A stretch of DNA of 41,449 nt from Paracoccaceae bacterium. GTDB lineage: Bacteria > Pseudomonadota > Alphaproteobacteria > Rhodobacterales > Rhodobacteraceae. The translations under genes were made by a program, and so were the position numbers. The notes below the pieces were generated by a model, which had not been told where the DNA came from, did not search any database, and saw only the letters and a list, made by a program, of their open reading frames with translations. Each line of letters starts with the position of its first letter. The first letter of the stretch is position 1. The DNA lies in NCBI GenBank assembly GCA_020832705.1, contig JAFIEE010000007.1:1-41449 (forward strand), read 5' to 3'. Shown here piece after piece: positions 1-6,830 of the stretch.

Positions 1-873
1 GGCGGGGCGCAGGAGCGGCCACAGGCCGGGCAGGGCGGCCAGCAGGGCTGCGATGCCGTAGGTGATGCTGGCCGCCACTGCGGCCGCCGCATCGGTGCCC
101 GCCAGCGGCCAGAGCGCGGCGGCCGTCGCCTCGCGCAGGCCCCAGCCGTTGATGCTGATCGGCAACAGCATCGCCATCAGCGTCAGCGGCAGCACCATCA
201 GCGCCGCGCCCGGCGGCAGGGTGATCCCCACCGCCGCCGCCGCCGCCCAGAACCCGCCGAGATTGCAGCCCAGGATCACGAGGCTCAGCCCCGCCTGCGC
301 GGGCCAGGTCCGCCGGTCCAGCCAGACGCGCGCGAGGGCGGCCAGAAAGCGGCGCATCAGGCCCGCCTGCGTGCCCGAACCGCCGCGCAGCGCCGCCAGA
401 GCCACCAGCGCCCCCAGCGCCAGACCGCCGATCACGCCCCAGGCCAGCGGCGCGGGCCAGAGCCAGGCCACCAGCCCCGCCGCGGCCACCAGTCCCAGCA
501 ACACCTGCCCGGTCAGGCGTTCGATCACCACGCTGTGCGCCGCGGCCTCCAGTCCCGCGCGGTGGCGGATGCGCGCGGCGCGGCCCACATCGCCCAGCAC
601 GCCGCCGGGCAGCAGCGTGTTGCCCAGCACCGACAGGAAATACTCGCCCACCGCAGCGCGCGGCGTCACCGCAAGCCCCAGCGCCCGCGCCGTCAGCCGC
701 CAGCGCAACGCCGACAGCACGATCTGCGCCGCCAGCGCCGCCACCGCCAGCGCTGCCCAGCCCGGCGCCACCCCGCGCAGGGCGGCGCCGATCTCGGCCG
801 CGCCCAGAGCCCAGACCACCAGCGCCAGCGCCGCCAGCGTGACGCCCAGCCGGGCCAGCCCGCGCCCGCTCAT
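1..873 (-). CDS. Flippase-like integral membrane protein (LPG synthase TM-region/UPF0104 family), C-terminus off window
   Basis: This reading frame is absent from the ORF track because it runs off the left edge. I translated it by hand from the complement: it opens MSGRGLARLGVTLAAL and 291 codons are visible. The protein is almost wholly hydrophobic, with several membrane segments. It carries the family signature GNTLLPGGVLGDVGRAARIRHR at about residues 85-106, typical of the lysylphosphatidylglycerol synthase membrane region and related AglD/UPF0104 proteins. Family members are thought to move or handle lipid-linked substrates in the inner membrane. Its ATG overlaps the stop of the upstream transferase gene as ATGA, so the two are almost certainly translationally coupled. 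Inference: it handles the lipid or glycan product of the two genes before it. The true C-terminus and any extra domain cannot be seen. Confidence 0.85.
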   Translation of the reverse strand, partial: MSGRGLARLGVTLAALALVVWALGAAEIGAALRGVAPGWAALAVAALAAQIVLSALRWRLTARALGLAVTPRAAVGEYFLSVLGNTLLPGGVLGDVGRAARIRHRAGLEAAAHSVVIERLTGQVLLGLVAAAGLVAWLWPAPLAWGVIGGLALGALVALAALRGGSGTQAGLMRRFLAALARVWLDRRTWPAQAGLSLVILGCNLGGFWAAAAAVGITLPPGAALMVLPLTLMAMLLPISINGWGLREATAAALWPLAGTDAAAAVAASITYGIAALLAALPGLWPLLRPA

Positions 874-2513
874 CGCACCCCGCTGCCGAGCACGCGCATC
901 AGCGCATCGCGCATTCCGTCCATGCGCAGCACCGGGGTCTGCGGGTCGGGGATCATGCCGCTTGTCCAGCCCAGCCGGTCGAACCGTTCCACCAGATCGG
1001 GCGGGCCGATCACATGCACCGGCACGTCGAAGCCATCCACCCCCGAGATGAAGCGCGCCGGTTCGTGATCGCCCAGCATGACGATCAGCGGCGGGTCTTC
1101 GGCATGGCGCGCGGCCCAGGCACCCACCGCCTGCAGGCTGTAGTCGATGGCCAGGCGGAACTTCTCGCGCACGCGATCATGGTCGCGCCAGACCACTTCG
1201 GGCGGGTCGCCGGTGCTGGCCCATTGGTTGAACACGGTGCCGTCGCCGATCGCCTCCCAGTCGATCACGGGCGGCACCGGCAGGAACGGCGCGTGGGAGG
1301 ACACCAGCGCCACCTGCACCACCAGCGGCGTGCGGGTGCCCTGCGGCGCGGCGCGTTCCAGCCGGTCCAGCGCGTGGAGCGTGAACTGGTCCGGCATGGT
1401 CACCCAGTTGAAGCGCTCGCCCGCGTAGCCCAGATCGGCGGCGTTGTAGATGGCATCGAAGCCGAAATAATCGCCTTCGGGCCAGGGAAAGACATGCGCG
1501 GGCTTGATCGCCACCGTGCGGCGCCCCTCGGCCTGGGCGTAATGCAGCAGCGTGCGGCGCGGGCTGGCCAGCAGCGCGCGATAGCGGCCCTGCGTGTCCA
1601 GCCACATGCCCGCGGCGACCGAGCCATGCGCCAGCCAGCTTTGCCCGCCCACCATCGGCGCCCGCGACCAGCCCGCGCGCATGGCCAGACCGCGTGCGGC
1701 CAGATCGGCCTCGATCGCGCGCAGGGTGCCGGTGTGGGTGTCGATGTAGAGTGGGTTCTCGAAGCTCGACCGCCCGTAGCTTTCGACATAGATCAGGATC
1801 AGGTCGCGGTCGCCCAGATGGTCGAAGAGCGGCCCCGCGCCCGCCATCGGGTCGCGCCGTGCGGCCTCGCGGAAGGCGGCAAGGTCGGCGCGGGTGTCGC
1901 GCACCTGCTGCGCCCGCTCCAGCGCCACCCGCGCGGTAAAGGCGGCGCCGGGGATCGCCTGCCGGATCTCGGGGGGCAGGGTCCAGGCGCGGCGGGCCTG
2001 GCCGATCTCGGCCACCGCGACCGCCAGTGCCGGAACCAGCAGCACCGCCGCGCCCAGGCGCCACGCCCGCGCCCGGCCGAAGCCCGCCCAGACCCCCAGC
2101 GCCCACCACAGCGCCAGCGCCACCAGCGCCACCGCCCCCCCCGCAACCGCGACCGCCGCCGCCGCCTGCAGGGTGCCGAAACTGCCGCGCGCCAGTTCCC
2201 ATGCGGCGGGGATCAGGTTGTAATCGACCATCAGGTTGAAGCCGCGATTATAGGCGATGAAGGTGCCGAAATCCGCCAGCTTCAGCAATGCGATGATCAC
2301 CAGCAATGCGACCAGCAGCCCGCGCAGCACCGTCCCCGCCGCGCCGCGTCCGGCCAGCACCACCAGCGCCAGCAGCGCGGGCAGTTCCAGCGGAAACACC
2401 CCCAGCGCGCCCCAGGTCAGGGCCGCGGGATGGTTCGGCTGGATCAGCACCAGATAGAGGATCGTCGCCGCAACCAGCGCACGCAGGCCGGTGGACATCG
2501 TGCCGTGCCCCAT
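870..2513 (-). CDS. Membrane-anchored alkaline-phosphatase/sulfatase-superfamily transferase (LtaS/OpgB-like)
   Basis: I place the start at 2513 (MGHGTMSTGL), where TGATG overlaps the stop of the upstream gene; a second ATG at 2498 is possible. The listed 639-residue ORF is over-extended into the upstream gene. The 547-residue protein has about five N-terminal membrane segments (roughly residues 8-170), then an extracytoplasmic catalytic domain. Putative metal and nucleophile residues are visible: E244 in IYVESYG, S292 in GGQSW, H407 in VSSHAPF, and D482-H483 in LGDHEP. This architecture is shared by lipoteichoic-acid synthase, OpgB phosphoglycerol transferase and EptA-type phosphoethanolamine transferases, which move a phospholipid head group onto a glycan or lipid. 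It sits between a CDP-alcohol phosphatidyltransferase and a flippase-like gene and is divergent from OPG genes, so a role in head-group transfer to periplasmic glucan or lipid is inferred. The exact substrate is unknown. Confidence 0.85.
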   Translation of the reverse strand: MGHGTMSTGLRALVAATILYLVLIQPNHPAALTWGALGVFPLELPALLALVVLAGRGAAGTVLRGLLVALLVIIALLKLADFGTFIAYNRGFNLMVDYNLIPAAWELARGSFGTLQAAAAVAVAGGAVALVALALWWALGVWAGFGRARAWRLGAAVLLVPALAVAVAEIGQARRAWTLPPEIRQAIPGAAFTARVALERAQQVRDTRADLAAFREAARRDPMAGAGPLFDHLGDRDLILIYVESYGRSSFENPLYIDTHTGTLRAIEADLAARGLAMRAGWSRAPMVGGQSWLAHGSVAAGMWLDTQGRYRALLASPRRTLLHYAQAEGRRTVAIKPAHVFPWPEGDYFGFDAIYNAADLGYAGERFNWVTMPDQFTLHALDRLERAAPQGTRTPLVVQVALVSSHAPFLPVPPVIDWEAIGDGTVFNQWASTGDPPEVVWRDHDRVREKFRLAIDYSLQAVGAWAARHAEDPPLIVMLGDHEPARFISGVDGFDVPVHVIGPPDLVERFDRLGWTSGMIPDPQTPVLRMDGMRDALMRVLGSGVR

Positions 2514-3313
2514 CAGCCCGCTCGCAGCGGTGCGGGCCCGGGGCGATGGCGCAGCAGCCAGCGGATATCGACAGCAAAGGACAGCAGCATCGCGGCGAGA
2601 ATGGCACCGCCCAGCGCGACCGACAAGGGGGGCACCAGCAGCGGCGCCATCAGCGCCACCTGCACCGTCATCTGCACCGCGGCCATGACCTTGCGCCAGC
2701 GTGCCTCGGGCAGGGGCGCGCGCAGCGCGGGCCAGAGCATGCCCGCCAGCAGGAACGCCGGGCGCAGACCACCGATCAGCACGAACCACGCGCCGACCTT
2801 GCCCGCCTGCCAGGCCAGCGCCGCCATGACCAGCGCAAAGACGACATCGGCCTCGACATCGAAGCGCGCCCCAAAGGCCGAGCGCAGCCCCGACCGCCGC
2901 GCCAGCCAGCCGTCCAGCCCGTCCAGCGCCAGCACAGCGGCGGCCAGCGCCACCACGGCCCAGCCGAAGCCGCCGCCGCCTGCCAGTGCGCCGGGTGCCA
3001 TCACCAGCCCCGCCAGCACCGCAACACCCGCGCCCCGCGCCATGGTGACGCCGTTACACAGGCCCAGCCGGTCGTGCGGATAGGCGCCGCTGCCCAGGCC
3101 GCGAAGGATCGCCCAGCCGCCGGTCGCGCAGGCCGCCAGCGTGATCAGCGCCGCGCCTGCCGCCGCGCCGCCGTTGCCCCCCGCCGTGACCATCGTGGCG
3201 CTGCCCGCCACCGCCAGCACCGTCAGCACCGCCCAGAGCGCCAATGCCGAGCGCTGCGCCGCGGCCATGCCGGCCGGGCTGACGGAGAGGGCGATATCGG
3301 CGCGATCAACCAT
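2513..3313 (-). CDS. CDP-alcohol phosphatidyltransferase family membrane protein
   Basis: This 266-residue protein has multiple membrane segments. It carries the complete CDP-alcohol phosphotransferase signature D-x2-D-G-x2-A-R-x8-G-x3-D-x3-D, starting at D131 (DGLDGWLAR) and ending in FGARFDVEAD (D152, D156). The family joins a CDP-activated lipid or alcohol to an alcohol, making phospholipid head groups in the inner membrane. The domain lies in the middle rather than at the N-terminus, after about 90 residues of extra hydrophobic sequence. It is the first gene of a coupled minus-strand operon with a head-group-transferase-like protein and a flippase-like protein. The acceptor alcohol cannot be told from sequence. 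No clear Shine-Dalgarno precedes the ATG at 3313; a candidate promoter would place the transcript start near the start codon. Confidence 0.88.
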   Translation of the reverse strand: MVDRADIALSVSPAGMAAAQRSALALWAVLTVLAVAGSATMVTAGGNGGAAAGAALITLAACATGGWAILRGLGSGAYPHDRLGLCNGVTMARGAGVAVLAGLVMAPGALAGGGGFGWAVVALAAAVLALDGLDGWLARRSGLRSAFGARFDVEADVVFALVMAALAWQAGKVGAWFVLIGGLRPAFLLAGMLWPALRAPLPEARWRKVMAAVQMTVQVALMAPLLVPPLSVALGGAILAAMLLSFAVDIRWLLRHRPGPAPLRAG

Positions 3314-3319
3314 GGACCG

Positions 3320-3346
3320 GACCTAGCATTTTCACACGCGTGTCAA
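3320..3346 (-). promoter_or_regulatory. Candidate promoter of the CDP-alcohol phosphatidyltransferase operon
   Basis: On the minus strand a perfect TTGACA (3346-3341) is followed 15 bases later by TAGGTC (3325-3320), a weak -10. A 10-bp palindrome, ACACGCGTGT, overlaps the -35. If real, transcription would start close to the ATG at 3313, giving a leaderless or nearly leaderless message, which fits the missing Shine-Dalgarno. The spacer is short, so this is a suggestion only. Confidence 0.35.
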
Positions 3347-3532
3347 CCACGCATTTCCCGGGTCCGGCGATCACGAGCCGGTGAACCTGCGCGGTCTTGA
3401 GACGCGCTAGGGTGACTTGCCTTCGGTGCGGGCGCATTATGTCGCCAGGTTGCGGATGCGGCGGCGGGGCGCGCCGCCTGCTGATCGGCATGACCGGCGC
3501 ACCCGGAGCCCGCACCGGAACAGGAGGGCGCG

Positions 3533-4105
3533 ATGACCATGAAAGCCGAAACAGCAACGCCAGCGACGGGGGGCGGGCGCTATCCGGTGCCGGTGCGGTT
3601 CCTGCACTGGATCGTGGCGGTGATGATCATTGCCACCATCCCCGTTGCCAACATCATGCAGCAGGACGGGCTGGCGCGGTCGACGCAGGATCTGCTGTTC
3701 ATCCTGCACAAGAACGGTGGCGTGATCATCTTCCTGCTGGTCGTTGCGCGCATCCTGTGGCGCGTGCTGACCCCGGCGCCGCCCATGCCCGCGCAGATGC
3801 CCGGCTGGCAGGTCGCGGCGGCGAAGGCGGCGCATTGGGCGCTGTACGCAATGCTGCTGGTCATGACGGTCAGCGGCTATGTCCGGGTCCGCGCGGGCGG
3901 GTTTCCGGTGGAAATGCTCGATGCGCTGGGGGTGCCGCATTTCGTGCCGCGCTCGGATGCGCTGGCCGAGACCGCGCAGAGCATCCATTCCACGGGTCGG
4001 TTCATCCTTGTGGCGCTGATCCTGCTGCATGTCGGCGCGGCGCTCCAGCACGCGTTCCGGCGGGACGGCGTGTTCGGGCGCATCTGGCCGCCGCTGGGGC
4101 GCTGA
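3533..4105 (+). CDS. Cytochrome b561 family protein
   Basis: A 190-residue, four-helix membrane protein of the bacterial cytochrome b561 family, which binds two b-type haems and passes electrons within the inner membrane. Candidate haem histidines are visible in RFLHWIVA, ILHKNGG, AAHWALY and LHVGAALQH. AGGAGG ends five bases before the ATG at 3533 and supports this start over the next ATG at 3539. Only three bases separate its stop from the next start, so it is probably co-transcribed with the OpgH-methyltransferase fusion and opgG. Its electron partner is not apparent. The upstream 219-base gap to the divergent operon holds promoters for both sides but no further gene. Confidence 0.9.
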   Translation: MTMKAETATPATGGGRYPVPVRFLHWIVAVMIIATIPVANIMQQDGLARSTQDLLFILHKNGGVIIFLLVVARILWRVLTPAPPMPAQMPGWQVAAAKAAHWALYAMLLVMTVSGYVRVRAGGFPVEMLDALGVPHFVPRSDALAETAQSIHSTGRFILVALILLHVGAALQHAFRRDGVFGRIWPPLGR

Positions 4106-4108
4106 GCG

Positions 4109-6703
4109 ATGGTGCGGGCGCTGACAGTCGCGCGGCGTTGGCAGCTTGGTGCCGTGGTGGCGCTGGCGGTCGCGCTGGTGGGGCTGCTGGCGCTGGGGCT
4201 GGACCTGCCCGCGACGCACCCCTGGCTGGCTGCGCTGGTGCTGGCGCTGTTCGCGCTCAACGCGCTGTGGCTGGCGGGCGCGGCGGTGACGGCGGTGCTG
4301 GGGGTGCGGCCCCTGCCTGCGTCTGTCTTGCACGCACATGTCGGGGCCGAGGCCGAGGCCGCACCGGGCGGGCGCACCGCGATCCTGTGGCTGATCTGCG
4401 GCGAGCCTGTGGCGCCGGTCGCGGCGCGGGTGCGCGCCATGTTGGCGGGACTGGCGCGGACCGGGCAGGCGGGCGCGTGCGACATCTTCATTCTGTCGGA
4501 CACGCAGGGCGCGGCGGCACGCGCCGCCGAAGCGGACGCCTTCGCCGCGCTGGGCGCCCATGTGCATTACCGCAACCGCGCCTGCCCCGAAGGCCGCAAG
4601 CCCGGCAATCTGGCCGACTGGATGGCGCGGAACGGGGGCGGGTATGACACGGTCCTGCTGCTTGATGCCGATAGCGGTTTCTGCGCCGAACGCCTGCGCG
4701 GCTTGCGCGCGTGGATGGCTGCCGACCCGCGTCTGGGGCTGGTGCAATGCGCGATCCGCCTGCGTCCCGGCGGCTCGCGGCTGGCGGCGATGCAGCGGCT
4801 CTCGGTGCGGCTGTGCGGGGCGGGGTTCGCGCGCGGGCTGGCGCGGCTTTCGGGGGATGCGGGGAATTTCTGGGGTCACAACGCGCTGATCCGCACCCGC
4901 GCGCTGGCTGCGGTCACGCCGCTGCCGGCGTTGTCCGGGCGCGCGCCCTGGGGCGGGCCGGTGCTGAGCCATGACTTCATCGAGGCCGCCGCCCTGCGTC
5001 GCGCGGGCTGGAAGGTGGTGATCGACGCCGACGCACGCGGCAGTTTCGAGGATGCGCCCGAAACCGTGGCCGAGTTCCTGCGCCGGGACCGGCGCTGGGC
5101 GCAGGGCAACCTGCAGCACCTGCGGCTGGTTGGGGCGAAGGGCTGGCATCCGGCCAGCAGGGTGCACATGCTGGCGGGGATACAGAGCTATCTGTCCGCG
5201 CCGGTCTGGCTGGCGCTGGTGGTGCTGTTCGGCTCGGGCGCGGTGCATGCCACGGCGGCGGCGGCGGTGCCGCTCGCGGCGACGCTGGCGCTCCTGCTGG
5301 TGCCCAAGGCCGCAGGCTGGGCGGACTGGCGCGGGCGGGGCCGGATGACCGCCGCGCGCCGCCGCATCCTGCGCCGCGCCTTCGGGGCCGAGGTCGCGCT
5401 GACAACGCTGTTTGCGCCGCTGGCCATGGTGCGGCGCACCGGCTTCGTGGCCGCCGTTCTGGCGGGGCGCGACTGCGGCTGGCGGCCGGCGGGGGCTGGT
5501 GGACCAGCGGCACTGGCATCGGCTCGGGCACCGGCACGGGCACGGGCACGGGCATTGGCACCGGCACGGGCACCCGGCCGGGCCGAGGCGGTGGCCGGGG
5601 GGGCGATCCTGCTGGCGGTGACCGGACCGCAGATGGCGCTTGGCGCGGGGCTCAGCGCTGCCGTGCTGGCCGCCGCGATGGTGGCGCCGGTGATCGCGCC
5701 CCTGCTGGCCGCGCCCTGGCTGGTGCGCGGGTTCGACCGCCCGCTCGGCCGCCACATCGACCGCCCCATCGACCGCCTCATCGACCGCCCCTGTGACCGG
5801 GCACCCGCGGGGCCGAACCGCGTGGCCGCCTATTACGACGCCAGCACCCGGCGGTTCCTGCGCCTTGGCGGCAGCGGGGCGGCGCTGGCCATTCACCGCC
5901 CGCTCTGGGCCGAGGGCGTGGCCGACCTGCCCGCCGCTTCGGACCATGTCAACGCGCTGGTGGCCGAAGCCGCCGAGGCCGCGCTGGGCCGCCCGCCCGC
6001 GCAGGTCTGCGATCTGGGGTGCGGGGTGGGGGGGACGCTGTTCCATCTGGCCGCGCGCTGGCCCGAGGCCGCGCTGACCGGCGTGACCCTGAGCGCCGAG
6101 CAGGTCCGCATCGGGCGCGCGCAGGCGCAGGCGCGGGGGCTGGCCGAACGCGTGCGCGTGGTGCGCTCCGATTTCACCCATCCGCCGACCCTGCCGCAGG
6201 CCGATCTGGTCATCGCCATCGAAAGCCATGTGCATGCAGCGAGCGCCGGGGCGTTCCTGCAAGCGGCGCGCGCGCATCTGCGCCCCGGCGGGGTGCTGGT
6301 GGTGGTGGATGACATGCTGGCGGTGCCGGACGCCGCGTTGACCGCGCGCGGGCGGCGGCTGCTCGATGCCTTTCGCCGGGGCTGGCGGCTGGGGCATGTC
6401 ACGCCTGCCGCCGGCTTGATCGCGGCGGCGCGGGCCGAGGGCTTTGCGCCTGCGGCAGAGGCCGACCTGAGCCGGTATCTGCGCCTGAACCGGCTGCGCG
6501 ACCGGGCGTTGCGGCTGGCGGGGCCGCTGGCCGATGCGCTGGGGCTGGGCCGCGTGCCGCTGTTCGCCAACATGATCGGCGGCAATGCGCTGACCGAGGC
6601 GCATCGCGCCGGTTTGCTGCGCTATCAGATGGTGGTGCTGCGCGACCGGGCCGGGAGGGTGGCGGACCCTGCCGAGGGACGGGCGGGGAAGCAGGCGGCA
6701 TGA
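4109..6703 (+). CDS. opgH: OpgH glucosyltransferase fused to a C-terminal SAM-dependent methyltransferase
   Basis: Residues about 1-560 are an OpgH (MdoH) processive beta-glucan glucosyltransferase, which makes the OPG backbone from UDP-glucose at the inner membrane. Diagnostic motifs are FILSDT, LLLDADS (D186, D188), NFWGHNALIR, VLSHDFIEAA and RRDRRWAQGNLQHLRL (325-330 for RRDRRW), with flanking membrane helices. The long cytoplasmic N-terminal extension of E. coli OpgH is missing. After the last helix a repetitive linker (RHIDRPIDRLIDRP) leads into about 300 residues of class I methyltransferase: YYDASTRRF, then the SAM motif VCDLGCGVGG at 633-642, then LRPGGVLVVVDDM. The frame is open throughout, so this is a fusion and not a readthrough of two ORFs. 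A hexanucleotide tract encodes an Ala/Arg/Pro stretch at 468-490. OpgG follows downstream. The methyl acceptor is unknown; the glucan, a lipid or a small molecule are all possible. Confidence 0.9.
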   Translation: MVRALTVARRWQLGAVVALAVALVGLLALGLDLPATHPWLAALVLALFALNALWLAGAAVTAVLGVRPLPASVLHAHVGAEAEAAPGGRTAILWLICGEPVAPVAARVRAMLAGLARTGQAGACDIFILSDTQGAAARAAEADAFAALGAHVHYRNRACPEGRKPGNLADWMARNGGGYDTVLLLDADSGFCAERLRGLRAWMAADPRLGLVQCAIRLRPGGSRLAAMQRLSVRLCGAGFARGLARLSGDAGNFWGHNALIRTRALAAVTPLPALSGRAPWGGPVLSHDFIEAAALRRAGWKVVIDADARGSFEDAPETVAEFLRRDRRWAQGNLQHLRLVGAKGWHPASRVHMLAGIQSYLSAPVWLALVVLFGSGAVHATAAAAVPLAATLALLLVPKAAGWADWRGRGRMTAARRRILRRAFGAEVALTTLFAPLAMVRRTGFVAAVLAGRDCGWRPAGAGGPAALASARAPARARARALAPARAPGRAEAVAGGAILLAVTGPQMALGAGLSAAVLAAAMVAPVIAPLLAAPWLVRGFDRPLGRHIDRPIDRLIDRPCDRAPAGPNRVAAYYDASTRRFLRLGGSGAALAIHRPLWAEGVADLPAASDHVNALVAEAAEAALGRPPAQVCDLGCGVGGTLFHLAARWPEAALTGVTLSAEQVRIGRAQAQARGLAERVRVVRSDFTHPPTLPQADLVIAIESHVHAASAGAFLQAARAHLRPGGVLVVVDDMLAVPDAALTARGRRLLDAFRRGWRLGHVTPAAGLIAAARAEGFAPAAEADLSRYLRLNRLRDRALRLAGPLADALGLGRVPLFANMIGGNALTEAHRAGLLRYQMVVLRDRAGRVADPAEGRAGKQAA
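5509..5574 (+). repeat. In-frame hexanucleotide tandem tract inside opgH
   Basis: Eleven consecutive six-base units of the type GGCACG/GGCACC/GGCACT occupy this stretch, with three identical GGCACG units in a row. Read in the gene's frame they give alternating Ala with Arg, Pro or Leu at residues 468-490, between the last OpgH membrane helices. Because each unit is two codons, slippage would change length without a frameshift. Confidence 0.85.
5756..5803 (+). repeat. 12-bp tandem repeat in the OpgH-methyltransferase linker
   Basis: Three near-identical units ATCGACCGCCCC / ATCGACCGCCTC / ATCGACCGCCCC at 5756-5791 are followed by a degenerate fourth. They encode IDRP-IDRL-IDRP-CDRA exactly between the final OpgH helix and the methyltransferase domain. 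The linker therefore seems to have grown by tandem duplication. Confidence 0.85.
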
Positions 6704-6752
6704 TCCCGGTGTGTCGCTTTCCGGCATCTTCGGGCATGGACGAGGGCAGGAA

Positions 6753-6809
6753 GGAAGCGCCCGCGAAGGGTGCCCACCCACCCACCCCGCACCCTTCGCG
6801 GGCGCTTCC
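6753..6809. repeat. Perfect 21-bp inverted repeat between opgH and opgG
   Basis: The left arm 6753-6773 (GGAAGCGCCCGCGAAGGGTGC) and the right arm 6789-6809 are exact reverse complements, with a 15-base loop rich in CCCA. The transcript would fold into a very stable hairpin 21 bases before the opgG ATG. No T-run follows, so it is more likely a processing, attenuation or REP-like element than a simple terminator. Thirteen bases of the right arm recur in the hairpin region near 24498-24510. Confidence 0.9.
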
Positions 6810-6823
6810 GGCGCGCGCGCCGG
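6808..6823. repeat. 16-bp perfect palindrome before opgG
   Basis: CCGGCGCGCGCGCCGG reads the same on both strands and directly abuts the right arm of the 21-bp inverted repeat. It ends seven bases before the opgG ATG, where a ribosome binding site would lie. It could be an operator, or could hinder translation start; there is no direct evidence for either. Confidence 0.7.
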
Positions 6824-6830
6824 GGCTGGC

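Noticed and set aside
62-1051. 329-residue plus-strand ORF (and the overlapping 535..1068 frame)
   Set aside because: It is the opposite strand of the flippase-like gene; the product is low-complexity Ala/Arg/Pro/Ser with no domain, while the minus frame has a clear family signature.
1014-3083. 689-residue plus-strand ORF
   Set aside because: Antisense to two genes with complete catalytic motifs; composition is His/Arg/Gln-rich, typical of shadow frames at high GC.
4109-6703. Two separate genes miscalled as one because of a sequencing error
   Set aside because: The frame continues through an in-frame repetitive linker with no internal stop, and no separate start with a ribosome binding site is evident before the methyltransferase part; kept as a fusion, though resequencing would settle it.
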